64,000 nucleotides of DNA from contig JADLAY010000073.1 in the NCBI GenBank assembly GCA_020849765.1, forward strand, positions 1-64,000. The letters run 5' to 3'. The position numbers and the translations under genes are program-made. The notes below the pieces were generated by a model. The model made no database searches, had not been told where the DNA came from, and worked only from the letters and a program-made list of their open reading frames with translations. This document shows, in pieces, positions 42,161-51,594 of the stretch (position 1 is its first letter; every line of letters begins with the position of its first letter). This stretch comes from Anaerolineae bacterium (GTDB lineage: Bacteria > Chloroflexota > Anaerolineae > Aggregatilineales > Phototrophicaceae).

Positions 42161-42667
42161 CTAACGTTTGGGCTGCGTCGCGTCGCGCGCGCGTTCGAGC
42201 CGGTCGGCGTAGACGTCAAGTTGGGCGCTGTGTTCACGCTTGTGGCCGTAGAACGAGTAGACGACGAAATCATCCACCGAGTACTCATCGCCATACCAGG
42301 GCAGCGTGCCGGGCTGGCGCAGCAGCTCCGGCGCGAACTGGTGCGCCAGCGCCATGGCCTGCGCGAACCCCTCGCGGTAATCGGTCAGCACTTCCGCGAA
42401 CGACTTCTGCCGGTACATCTCGACCCAGGCATCGTTGAAGGTGTCGCCCAGGCGCGCCATTTCTTCGAGCACCGGCGTCTCCGCCGTGCCGCGCAGTGAG
42501 AGGAAGACCTCGATCAGCATCCGCTCGTAGGAGGCCAGATGGGCGATGATGTCCTTGACCGACCAGACACCGCATACGCCCCCCGCCTCGCGGGCGCTAT
42601 CCGGCACGCGGTTGAGCGCGGCCATCAAGGTGGCGTCGCCGTACTTGAGAATGGTGGGTAGATCCAT
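42161..42667 (-). CDS. DinB/ClbS-like four-helix protein
   Basis: This 168-residue protein of the DinB/DUF1706 (ClbS-DfsB) type has GVWSVKDIIAHLASYERML, SFAEVLTDYREGFAQAM and SFYGHKREHSAQLDVYADRL with a likely metal His pair. Relatives inactivate genotoxins or act as thiol transferases. It starts 16 bp after the GNAT gene and is in the same direction. Confidence 0.78.
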   Translation of the reverse strand: MDLPTILKYGDATLMAALNRVPDSAREAGGVCGVWSVKDIIAHLASYERMLIEVFLSLRGTAETPVLEEMARLGDTFNDAWVEMYRQKSFAEVLTDYREGFAQAMALAHQFAPELLRQPGTLPWYGDEYSVDDFVVYSFYGHKREHSAQLDVYADRLERARDATQPKR

Positions 42668-42683
42668 GGCGCTCCCCCTTCGT

Positions 42684-43517
42684 TCAATCGACCCGGATCA
42701 ACTCATAGTTCTGGCGTGGATAAGCCAGACGGAAGCCCGCCGCCGTCAGATTGCGATAGGACGGATTCGGCGCTTCTTCTGAATGATAATCCGTTTCCGT
42801 GATAAACGTATGGCAGCCGAAGCCGAGGCCGTCGCGGATGCGCCGGGCGATCAGCGCGCTCTGGATGCCCTGGCGCCGGTAGTCCGGGTGGGTAGAGCCC
42901 ATGTTCAGGTGGCCGATGTGATCGTGCACGAACAGGACGCCACTGCCAACCGGGCGCTGACCGTCAAACGCGAGGTAGTAGTGCCAGTCCGGCATGCCGA
43001 GCGGGCCGATGAACAACGGCTTTAGGAGGGCGGGCATCCCGAACGAGGAGGTGACGAGATCGCCGAACTGGGGTGCCGAGCCCACGTCGATCTGTTCGAT
43101 GCGAAATGGCGTGTGTGCATCCGGCGGCGGCGCGGCATCGCGGTAGAGCTTCATCCAGGCGCGCGTCCGATGCAGCCCGCGCGCCAGCAGCCGCGCCTCC
43201 AGATCCTCCGGCTGGGCCGCCGGGCTGATCTGCACCTGGTAGTTGCCGCCACACTCCGCACGCAGATGCGCCAGCGCCCGATCGAGCACGTCGTCGGTCG
43301 CCGGTTCTCGCAGGCCTAGGCCGAGAATCCGGTTGCAAAAGATCTGCGGCACGGCCTTCATATTCAGGGCAATTGCAGAGCCAAAACGCGCAAACTGCAA
43401 GCCATAGGCACGGGCAAAGGTGGGCGAGATGGCATTGAACATCTCGACGTACATGTACGCCTCGCCGAACTCGACCGTATCAGCCAGCGCGCGCAGTTGC
43501 GGATCAATCGTCATCAT
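42684..43517 (-). CDS. GNAT family N-acetyltransferase
   Basis: This 277-residue protein has an extended N-terminal domain and a C-terminal GNAT fold (about 180-275): VGSGVLFVHDHIGHLNMGSTHPDYRRQGIQSALIARRI with the acetyl-CoA binding Q/RxxGxQ loop (RRQGIQSAL). The N-terminal part may be a degenerate second GNAT. Acceptor substrate unknown. The start at 43517 was chosen for a modest GAAAG upstream. Confidence 0.8.
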   Translation of the reverse strand: MMTIDPQLRALADTVEFGEAYMYVEMFNAISPTFARAYGLQFARFGSAIALNMKAVPQIFCNRILGLGLREPATDDVLDRALAHLRAECGGNYQVQISPAAQPEDLEARLLARGLHRTRAWMKLYRDAAPPPDAHTPFRIEQIDVGSAPQFGDLVTSSFGMPALLKPLFIGPLGMPDWHYYLAFDGQRPVGSGVLFVHDHIGHLNMGSTHPDYRRQGIQSALIARRIRDGLGFGCHTFITETDYHSEEAPNPSYRNLTAAGFRLAYPRQNYELIRVD

Positions 43518-43640
43518 GTCACATCTTTCGCAACCCAGACGCCCACCCGACATGTGAATGGGCATCACAAGGACAGACCTCTCCTAGCATACGTCCGGAG
43601 ATGGCACTCTGACCTCGGCCTTTGGTTTAGTTTTTGGGGA

Positions 43641-44522
43641 TTATTCGCCGCCGAGTGCCGCCGAAAGGCCCGCGCGCGTGTTCAGCGAGGCAGGCAGCAG
43701 GCCGTTATCGAGCAGGCGCGTGCGGCCATAGCGCACAACGAGCGAGAGCAGCAGCGGCGCCTCAGTCGGCCGATCGACCGGCGCCAGCGTGCGCGGGTCG
43801 TTCAGGCTGACGTACTCGACCTCGCCACCGCAGTCGTGGAGCGCCGCCAGCGCCGCCTCGCGCAGGGCCGCCGGGTCACGTTCGCCGGTTTCGTAGGCAG
43901 CGCCCGCCGCCAGCAGCGCACGCCGGAGTGCCGTCGCTCCCTGGCGCTGATCCGGCGTCAGGTAGACGTTGCGCGAACTCATGGCGAGACCGTCCGGCTC
44001 GCGCTCGGTCGGGATGACGGCGACTGCGAGCGGGAAATCGAGATCGCGCACCATGCGGCGGACGACGACGACCTGCTGGGCATCCTTCTGGCCGAAATAG
44101 GTCGTCGCGGGCTGCGTCAGATTGAAGAACTTGGCGACGACGGTCGCCACACCCATGAAGTGGCCGGGGCGCGCTGCGCCTTCCAGCCCTTGCGTCACGC
44201 CGTCGACGGTGATGTGCGTCTGGAAGCCCGGTGGATACATCACATCCGGCGTCGGCGTGAAGACGAGATCGACTCCGTGGTCACGCAGCAGGTCGAGATC
44301 GCGCTCGATCGGCCGCGGGTACCTGGCGAAGTCCTCGCCCGGCGTGAACTGCGTCGGGTTGACGAAGATCGTCGCCAGCACGTGGTCATGATCCGCCCGC
44401 GCGGCGCGCACCAGTGCCAGGTGGCCCGCATGGAGCGCACCCATCGTCAGCACTACGCCGACGCTCTGGCCGAGCGTCGCCCGCGCCGCACGCAAATCCG
44501 GGATCGTTTTCACCACACGCAC
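43641..44522 (-). CDS. panC: Pantothenate synthetase
   Basis: This is a full-length 293-residue PanC: VVLTMGALHAGHLALV (HxGH nucleotidyltransferase motif), IFVNPTQF, PRPIERDLDLL, YFGQKDAQQVVVVRRM and MSSRNVYL. It joins pantoate and beta-alanine with ATP to form pantothenate for CoA. It has a GTG start at 44522 after AGGAG. panB lies upstream (same direction) separated by repeat copy B. Confidence 0.96.
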   Translation of the reverse strand: MRVVKTIPDLRAARATLGQSVGVVLTMGALHAGHLALVRAARADHDHVLATIFVNPTQFTPGEDFARYPRPIERDLDLLRDHGVDLVFTPTPDVMYPPGFQTHITVDGVTQGLEGAARPGHFMGVATVVAKFFNLTQPATTYFGQKDAQQVVVVRRMVRDLDFPLAVAVIPTEREPDGLAMSSRNVYLTPDQRQGATALRRALLAAGAAYETGERDPAALREAALAALHDCGGEVEYVSLNDPRTLAPVDRPTEAPLLLSLVVRYGRTRLLDNGLLPASLNTRAGLSAALGGE

Positions 44523-44641
44523 GATATTTGCTCCTGGGTCAAATCGCCGGGGTATCTATAAGGCTCGAAGTCAGCGGCTGGCCTTGAAAGCCTGCTGGAA
44601 ACATGCCGGAAATTCATACATCGAGACTAGTCCGGTCAAGT

Positions 44642-44735
44642 CCCTCACCCTAAATCCCTCTCCCTGATGGAGAGGGACTTTTAAGGGTCTTTCTGACCCC
44701 CTTCTCCATTAGGGAGAAGGGCCGGGGATGAGGGT
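44642..44735 (+). repeat. CCCTCACC...GGGATGAGGGT element, copy B
   Basis: About 94 bp, related to copy A at 42034. Its right edge is immediately next to the panB stop codon (44736-44738). On the minus strand it folds as two stems (CCCTTCTCC/GGAGAAGGG and TCCCTCTCC/GGGAGAGGGA), so it could act as a panB terminator. Confidence 0.88.
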
Positions 44736-45602
44736 TCAGTCTTCGTCGGCGCCGTTCATGCTCGTGAGCGCGGCCAGCACGTCCGGCTTCATGGCGAAGG
44801 CGTGCTCAGCGGTCGGGAAGCGATGATTCTGAACGTCGTCGACGTAGCTGGCGATGGCCTCGCGGAAGAGCTTGGCGCCCTCGATGTAGCGACGCACGTG
44901 GCGCGGCTTAAACGCGTCGAACAGGCCGAGCAGATCGTGGAAAACCTGCACCTGCCCATCGCAGTGCGGCCCGGCAGCAATGCCAATCGTCGGGATGTGC
45001 ACCTGCTCGGTGATCATCTTGCCGAGTTCGACCGGCACACCCTCGACGACCATGGCGAAGGCTCCCGCATCCTGGACGGCATGCGCATCCGCCAGCAGAC
45101 GGCGCGCATCTTCTGCGTCGTCGCGCCCCTGGACGCGCATCCCGCCGTATTTGTGCACGCTCTGCGGCTGCAGGCCGATGTGGCCCATGACGGGGATGCC
45201 CGCCTGGACGATACGCGCGATCGTCGGCGCGAGCGAGGCTCCGCCCTCCATCTTGACCGCGCCGACGCCGCTCTCCTGCATCAGGCGACCGGCGTTCGCC
45301 ATCGCCTGTTCGGGGCTGATGTTGTAGGTCATGAACGGCATGTCGCCGATGATGAACGGCACCGTCGTCACGCGCGTGACGATCTGCGCGTGGTAGATGA
45401 TGTGATCGAGCGTAACCGGCAGCGTCGTCTGGTGACCCTGGATCACCATGCCGAGCGTATCGCCGACCAGCAGCGCGTTGACGCCCGCCAGCTCACCCAG
45501 GCGAGCGCTCGTCTCGTCATAAGCCGTCAGCATCGCAATCGGCGTGCCCTCGGCCTTCATTTTCTGAAAATCTCGTACCGTCGTTCTGGAAGCGGCTGTC
45601 AT
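44736..45602 (-). CDS. panB: 3-methyl-2-oxobutanoate hydroxymethyltransferase
   Basis: This 288-residue PanB starts TTVRDFQKMKAEGTPIAMLTAYD and contains NALLVGDTLGMVIQGH, DMPFMTYN, VKMEGG, HIGLQPQSV and TIGIAAGPHCDGQVQV, including the metal-binding Asp and active-site Glu. It makes ketopantoate from alpha-ketoisovalerate. The strong GGAAGG precedes the start. It is the first step of the pantothenate pathway; panC follows downstream on the minus strand. Confidence 0.96.
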   Translation of the reverse strand: MTAASRTTVRDFQKMKAEGTPIAMLTAYDETSARLGELAGVNALLVGDTLGMVIQGHQTTLPVTLDHIIYHAQIVTRVTTVPFIIGDMPFMTYNISPEQAMANAGRLMQESGVGAVKMEGGASLAPTIARIVQAGIPVMGHIGLQPQSVHKYGGMRVQGRDDAEDARRLLADAHAVQDAGAFAMVVEGVPVELGKMITEQVHIPTIGIAAGPHCDGQVQVFHDLLGLFDAFKPRHVRRYIEGAKLFREAIASYVDDVQNHRFPTAEHAFAMKPDVLAALTSMNGADED

Positions 45603-45705
45603 GACGCCATCCTTCCTTTCCAGATCACCAATCGTCGCAATAGCGCAGCACAGACAATGGACGGGGATTGAGGGCGATTACTTTCGATTCGCCTGGCCTG
45701 GCACC

Positions 45706-45725
45706 GGACGCCAAGAACGGCGTCC
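45706..45725 (+). repeat. GGACGCC...GGCGTCC palindrome
   Basis: A 7-bp inverted repeat with a 6-nt loop; closely related to the sequence at 58920-58940, and part of the GTAGGG palindrome family. Confidence 0.7.
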
Positions 45726-45786
45726 CTGCACCGGGTAACATCGGCCTGTTGCCTCAATCCTGTGCGTACTCATAGATGAAGAAACA

Positions 45787-46539
45787 CTATTCATCCCTCT
45801 GAAGATACCAGGTGCGGTAGACCTCCCGAAAACCATAGCTGGAATATAGACGCAGCGCGGGGACGTTATTCCACAACACCTGTAGATAGGCGGACTGCGC
45901 ACCCTGACGCGCGCCCCAAGCCAGCATCCCGCCGACCAGCGCTGAGCCGAAGCCACGCCCACGCTGATCTGGGGCGACGATCAGCGAGTAGAGGCCGAGC
46001 CAGCCGCGCTCAAGCACCGCGAAGCCCATGGCGACCGTCTCATCCCGATGCGTCAAGCGAAAGCAGCCGATCGGCGCCTCGATGGCGGCATACATCGACG
46101 GTGTCGCCATCAGTCCATGCTCCGCCGGGTCGTGCAGCCCCAGGATCGCCACCTGCCAATCTTCATCCGCTTGCGAGCGCACGTCGAGCGCCAGCCCGTC
46201 GGGCAGCGTGGGCGCCGCGCCCGCGCCCAGATCGCAGATCTGCACGCTCATCAGGCAGTCCTCGACGTAGCCACGCGCGATCAAGGCGTCGGCCAGCGCC
46301 GGCTGCTCTATGGCCGAGATCATCTTGTAGACGATCCGGCGCTCGCGCTCACGGTAGAACGCCTCGCAATAATCGATCTTTTCGGCCAGCGGCAGCGTCG
46401 ACGGCCCGTACGGTTGGATCGAATTCGCCCGTCGCATCCGGCTGTCGGTGGCGCGCAGCAGCCATCCATCATAGTCTAGCGTAATGCGCGCAGGCAGAGC
46501 GCGATTGGTTATATCCTCAAGGGTGTGCGCGAGCGACAT
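45787..46539 (-). CDS. GNAT family N-acetyltransferase
   Basis: This 250-residue protein has the GNAT core in the C-terminal half: LYSLIVAPDQRGRGFGSALVGGMLAWGARQGAQSAYLQVLWNNVPALRLYSSYGFREV, with the RGRGFG acetyl-CoA loop. The N-terminal part (DYDGWLLRATDSRMRRANSIQPYG) is typical of a subgroup of GNATs whose substrates are not defined. It lies in the panC-panB-DUF2520 gene string. Confidence 0.85.
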   Translation of the reverse strand: MSLAHTLEDITNRALPARITLDYDGWLLRATDSRMRRANSIQPYGPSTLPLAEKIDYCEAFYRERERRIVYKMISAIEQPALADALIARGYVEDCLMSVQICDLGAGAAPTLPDGLALDVRSQADEDWQVAILGLHDPAEHGLMATPSMYAAIEAPIGCFRLTHRDETVAMGFAVLERGWLGLYSLIVAPDQRGRGFGSALVGGMLAWGARQGAQSAYLQVLWNNVPALRLYSSYGFREVYRTWYLQRDE

Positions 46540-46565
46540 GCGTGAGTCTTTCCGGCGGTTGTCCT

Positions 46566-47438
46566 TCAGGCGTCGGCATCAAGCAGGCGAGCGAGTTCAT
46601 CCGTCTCGACGCCGCGCGCCTCGACCAGCGGCAGCGTCGCCCGCGCCAGCGCCCGGTAGAGCTGCGCGGTGTCTGCATCGCTCGCCTCCAGCGCCGCCAG
46701 ATGGGCCGCCACCGTCCCAGCATCGCCGCGCACGAGCGGGCCCGTCAGCGCATCCGGGATGCCGCGCTGGTGGATGTTGTCGACGGTCGCGTCGAGCAGC
46801 GGCAGGATCGCTGCGGCGGCTTCGGCCCGATCCGCACCGAGCGAGCGCAGCAGCGTCTCCGCCAGCGCATAGAGCGTGACCGTGTAGTTGCTGGCGATGC
46901 TGAGCGCCGCGTGGTAAATCGGCTTGCCGCCGGGCGGGATCGCCAGCGCGCGCCCACCTAAGGCGTCGATCAGATCGCGCAGCCAGGTCGCCAGCGGCTC
47001 ACCGCTCGCCTCGACTGCGAAGCCGACTCCGGCCAGGCTCTCGACCGGGCCGCTGAAGGGATAGGCCGGATGCAGCGAGCCGATCAGGTAGCCGTACGCG
47101 GCCAGCGGCGCCAGCACGTCGTGCGAGTGCGCGCCGGACGTGTGGATGATCGCTTTCGGCGTCAACGGCGCGGTTGTAGTCAGCGTTGAGGCCATGGCTG
47201 CCAGCGCGTCGTCCGGGATCGTCAGCAGAGTCAGATCGGCACGCGCGACGACTTCCGCGGCGGATGCAACGACCTGCGCACCGACAACCTCCGCCAGAGC
47301 AACCGCGTCGGATGGCTGGCGGCTGTTCACGGCTGTGATGACATAGCCGTGCGCATGAGCCAGCCGCGCGAGCGCCCCGCCGACCTTACCCGCCCCGACG
47401 ATGCCAAGCGCCGGGCGTGACTCTGTATGCGCGTTCAT
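46566..47438 (-). CDS. Rossmann-fold DUF2520 oxidoreductase
   Basis: This 290-residue protein has an NAD(P)-binding N-domain (LGIVGAGKVGGALARLA) and a DUF2520 C-domain (HTSGAHSHDVLAPL, GSLHPAYPF, YHAALSIASNYTVTLY). ATG overlaps the preceding gene's stop by 4 bp (ATGA), implying coupled translation. DUF2520 genes sit beside panC-panD in actinobacteria, and here near panB/panC without a panE, so a ketopantoate-reductase-like role is a reasonable but unproven inference. Confidence 0.78.
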   Translation of the reverse strand: MNAHTESRPALGIVGAGKVGGALARLAHAHGYVITAVNSRQPSDAVALAEVVGAQVVASAAEVVARADLTLLTIPDDALAAMASTLTTTAPLTPKAIIHTSGAHSHDVLAPLAAYGYLIGSLHPAYPFSGPVESLAGVGFAVEASGEPLATWLRDLIDALGGRALAIPPGGKPIYHAALSIASNYTVTLYALAETLLRSLGADRAEAAAAILPLLDATVDNIHQRGIPDALTGPLVRGDAGTVAAHLAALEASDADTAQLYRALARATLPLVEARGVETDELARLLDADA

Positions 47439-48241
47439 GGGGCTTGCGTGCCGAGCGGCGTCGCCGTTGCCGGAGGATCGCTGATGTAGATGGTGACTTC
47501 GCACGAGGCTTTGACCGCCGCCGTCACGTCGAAGACCGTCAGGCGGAAGCGGTACTCGCCGCGGTCGTAGATCGACGGCGTGAACTGACCGAGTTCGCCC
47601 GTCTCGCGCACGGGCGACGTGCTCTGCGTCAGCACGCCGAAGTTGGTCAGTGCGCCGCCCATCAATTCGAGCCGGTAGAAAGCGAAGTTGTCCGTCGTCG
47701 CCACGCCGCGCACGACGATCGGATCGAACACGATCATGCCGTTGGCGGGCACGACGAGCTGCGCATCCGGCGATTCGCAGCCGACTGTCGCGGGCGCGTT
47801 GCGGATGATGGTGCCGACGGCGGTCGGCGTCAGCGTCGGCGTGGCCAGGGCGCGCTGCCCCAGCAGCTCCGGGTTGATGACGACGTTGCTCGTATCCGGC
47901 ACGAATGGCTCGCTGCCGACTTCGAGCACCGGCGTCTCAAAGTTGCCATCTTCCGGCTGCAGCACCTGAGCGAGCTGCACCTCGTCCAACTGGCCGCGCA
48001 GCGTCGGCGCCATCACCTGCTGCACGCCGAGCACGAACAGCGCCGCCTCGATCAGCAGCACGACCACGGTGAAGGCGTTGCCCTGGCGATAGCGCGCCAG
48101 GTCACGCTCCAATTCGTAACGCGTCGCGCGATATTCGCCGCGTGCACGGAGCAGCGTCCGCAGAGTCAGGAGCAGGCCAAGGGCGATGAAGATGTACAGA
48201 CCGAGCGCGATCTGCTCGATGAAAAACACAAGTCCCGTCAT
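47435..48241 (-). CDS. Membrane protein with extracytoplasmic beta-domain
   Basis: This 268-residue protein of no recognised family has two membrane helices near the N-terminus (about 5-28, 56-78) and then a large outer region with ANGMIVFDPIVVRGVATTDNFAFYRLEL and YRFRLTVFDVTAAVKASCEV that look like Ig-like beta-strands, ending in a Thr/Pro tail. It is coupled to the DUF2520 gene by a 4-bp overlap. Function is unknown. Confidence 0.7.
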   Translation of the reverse strand: MTGLVFFIEQIALGLYIFIALGLLLTLRTLLRARGEYRATRYELERDLARYRQGNAFTVVVLLIEAALFVLGVQQVMAPTLRGQLDEVQLAQVLQPEDGNFETPVLEVGSEPFVPDTSNVVINPELLGQRALATPTLTPTAVGTIIRNAPATVGCESPDAQLVVPANGMIVFDPIVVRGVATTDNFAFYRLELMGGALTNFGVLTQSTSPVRETGELGQFTPSIYDRGEYRFRLTVFDVTAAVKASCEVTIYISDPPATATPLGTQAP

Positions 48242-48298
48242 AGTCGTTGGCGTTTCGCCTTCAGTGCCTGACTCTCTGTCTTACCGAACCCACCCCAG

Positions 48299-49144
<846 letters not shown>

Positions 49145-49281
49145 GGCAGTCACTCCTGCTGCGAGAACGAATCAGGCGGCTATTATACCGCGTTCTCGTG
49201 GGCGTTAACGGAACGCATTAACGCTCACTCGTTCCTCGCGAGGTATAGACTGATTATAGAATTGGCCGCTACCAGGAACTT

Positions 49282-50391
49282 ATGATGACTGCTCACAGAC
49301 GTGCTCTACCAAAACCCGTGACCATGCTCTTGCTGATTGGCTTCGGATTGATCATGGGACTGGTCGTATTGGAAATCTTCCTGAGGCTTGTGCCGATGCC
49401 AAATCGTTTCGCCTTCGAGCGCCAATCGATCGAGCAGTGGCAGTCCGATGACGAACTGCTGCTGCATCTCAAAGCCAATCTTAATCTTACAATCACAGGC
49501 CACCCCGAGTTTCGCTATACCGTGCGCACGAACGCCGATGGCCTGCGCGACGATCCCTTCGATGGCCCACAGGAAATCGCAGCGGTGGGCGATTCGTTCA
49601 CCTTCGGCCTTGGCGTGGAAAACGATCAATCGTGGCCTCAGCGACTGGAAGCCATCAGCGGTCACAGTGTCGCCAATCTGGGATGGGCAGGGTGGAATTC
49701 CTACGTCTACCCGGCAGCGCTGCGCCGTCATGCGGTTCCACTTCAGAGTCATATCTGGCTGTGGGCCTTCTTCGCCAACGACTTGCCAGAAAGCACGGGG
49801 GCAGAGTCCTTCATCACCTCCGGCAGGACCGATTACAAGGCCGAGGCGGAGCGTGATTCCGAGCTGCCGCTGCCGCTGCAACTGCGCACGGTTCAACTCC
49901 TGGCCGTCCTCGCACAGCCGGATCTCGCGCTGCTGGCCAACAGCGGCCAACCCTTCGAGCGGGGATCGCTCAAGATGCGGATCAGCGATTATCCCTGGCG
50001 CATGACCGACCCGGCAGATCCTGAAGTGCAGCGCGGCTGGCAGCTGACGGAAGATGCGCTGGCAGAAACGGCCCAGCTCGCAGCGGAAAACGATGCCCAG
50101 GTGATGGTGATCTTCATCCCGGCGCGTGAGCAAGTCTATTGGCCGGAAATTGCCGACGTCATGTCTGACTTCGACGTGGCGCAGCTGGACGATACAGCGA
50201 CTCATCTCGGCGAGATAGCGAATGCCAATGGATTCGCCTACCTCAACCTGCTGGATGGCTTTCGAGCGCAGGCTGAAAGTGGCGAGATGCTTTATTTCCC
50301 ATCGGATGGTCACTGGAATGTCGCGGGTCACGAACTCGCCGCGCAATTGATCGAGGACGCCCTGCAGGCGCATGACTGGTTAGGTTCGTAA
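49282..50391 (+). CDS. Membrane-anchored SGNH/GDSL hydrolase
   Basis: This 369-residue protein has one N-terminal membrane helix (about 13-35) and an SGNH fold: block I VGDSFTFGLG with nucleophile S105, LGWAGWNS (block II-like) and the C-terminal SDGHWN with D342 and H344. Such anchored SGNH enzymes often act as O-acyl esterases or acyltransferases on cell-surface sugars; the substrate is unknown. Confidence 0.82.
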   Translation: MMTAHRRALPKPVTMLLLIGFGLIMGLVVLEIFLRLVPMPNRFAFERQSIEQWQSDDELLLHLKANLNLTITGHPEFRYTVRTNADGLRDDPFDGPQEIAAVGDSFTFGLGVENDQSWPQRLEAISGHSVANLGWAGWNSYVYPAALRRHAVPLQSHIWLWAFFANDLPESTGAESFITSGRTDYKAEAERDSELPLPLQLRTVQLLAVLAQPDLALLANSGQPFERGSLKMRISDYPWRMTDPADPEVQRGWQLTEDALAETAQLAAENDAQVMVIFIPAREQVYWPEIADVMSDFDVAQLDDTATHLGEIANANGFAYLNLLDGFRAQAESGEMLYFPSDGHWNVAGHELAAQLIEDALQAHDWLGS

Positions 50392-50477
50392 ATTCTAATA
50401 AAGCCTCGCGACAAAATCCGGATAGTGATAAAATAATAGAAGTATCATATTGCATCCGGTTGGCAGGGTGAGTTGTA

Positions 50478-50723
50478 GTGGTGAACGTCATCAACGTCAA
50501 GCAAGCGATGTTCGACTACGCGCAGGCGTACCAGCGCGTCTACCATCGTCGCCCGCGTGATCTCCATGCCCTGGATCACGAGTGGGTGATCGTCAATGGC
50601 GCACGCTTGCATGCGGTCGAGCTTGAGTATCTCACGCGGCAGCTTCAACACGAGTATCACCAGGAGCTGGCGCAGAAACGCAGCGTCGTCAATCGCCTGC
50701 TCAAGTGGCTCAGGCAACAGTAA
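50478..50723 (+). CDS. Hypothetical short helical protein
   Basis: This 81-residue protein with two candidate GTG starts (50478, 50481) is mainly helical: VKQAMFDYAQAYQRVYHRRPRDLHAL..., basic C-terminus (QKRSVVNRLLKWLRQQ). No family recognised. It is followed by a strong terminator, supporting a real transcript. Confidence 0.6.
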   Translation: MVNVINVKQAMFDYAQAYQRVYHRRPRDLHALDHEWVIVNGARLHAVELEYLTRQLQHEYHQELAQKRSVVNRLLKWLRQQ

Positions 50724-50742
50724 ACGACCGGAAGGGTTCACT

Positions 50743-50773
50743 CAGGGCAGGTGTTACACCTGCCCTGTTCTTT
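50743..50773 (+). terminator. Rho-independent terminator
   Basis: A perfect 11-bp stem (CAGGGCAGGTG / CACCTGCCCTG) with a 3-nt loop is followed by TTCTTT, 20 bp after the small helical protein gene. Confidence 0.88.
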
Positions 50774-50812
50774 AACAACCACAAACCGGAGAGTGTCTAG
50801 AGGTACATTCGT

Positions 50813-51565
50813 ATGCCCGCATCAGTCGACGGGACGTATCCGCGCCACATCGAACTGGAAGGCGCCTACAACGTTCGCGATCTGGGAGGCTACACCACGC
50901 GCAAAGGTCAGGTGACGCGGTGGCGGCGCGTTTTCCGCGCCGATAGCCTGCATCGTTTGACGATGGAAGATCAGGAGAAGCTGGCCGATCTCGGCATCAG
51001 GACGATCCTCGATCTGCGCCGCCCGGACGAAGTCTCACTGCTGCCCAACGTCTTTGCCGGTACGAACGGTTTCATCTACACCCACATCGCGCTGTTCGGC
51101 AATCCGCCGCGCCCGCGCAGACTGCCTGCGCCACCCTCGCTCGCGGAGATCTACCGGCACCTGTTGGACGATGCCTGGCAGCCGCTGGTCAATATCTTCC
51201 GCCATCTGGCTCTGCACAGCGATCAGCCGCTACTGTTCCACTGCACGGCGGGCAAAGATCGCACCGGACTGGTCGCGGCGCTGCTGCTGGCCGTCGCCGA
51301 CGTCACCTTCGACCAGATCGCCGCTGATTATGCGTTGAGCAAGCGCTTCATCGAACCGATGATGGACGAGCTGCGCGCCGGTCGCCCGGCCATGATCGAC
51401 GTCGGTGCCTATGAGCGGCTGCTGGATGCCGAGCCGAGCGCAATGCTGGAAACGCTCGGCTATCTGCAGTCGGCCTATGGCGGCAGCGCGGGTTATCTGC
51501 GCAGCATCGGCCTGAGCGAAGACGACATCATGCGCCTGCGCCGGCTGCTGCTGCCGGAGCCTTAA
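50813..51565 (+). CDS. Tyrosine-protein phosphatase (Y_phosphatase3 type)
   Basis: This 250-residue protein has the family entry motif NVRDLGGYTTRKGQVTRWRRVFRADSL, DLRRPDEV and the P-loop HCTAGKDRTG (catalytic C144, R150). It removes phosphate from tyrosine or phosphoinositide-like substrates. No kinase partner is adjacent. Confidence 0.9.
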   Translation: MPASVDGTYPRHIELEGAYNVRDLGGYTTRKGQVTRWRRVFRADSLHRLTMEDQEKLADLGIRTILDLRRPDEVSLLPNVFAGTNGFIYTHIALFGNPPRPRRLPAPPSLAEIYRHLLDDAWQPLVNIFRHLALHSDQPLLFHCTAGKDRTGLVAALLLAVADVTFDQIAADYALSKRFIEPMMDELRAGRPAMIDVGAYERLLDAEPSAMLETLGYLQSAYGGSAGYLRSIGLSEDDIMRLRRLLLPEP

Positions 51566-51594
51566 GCCCAGCCCGGCCCGCTATCGTCATCGCT

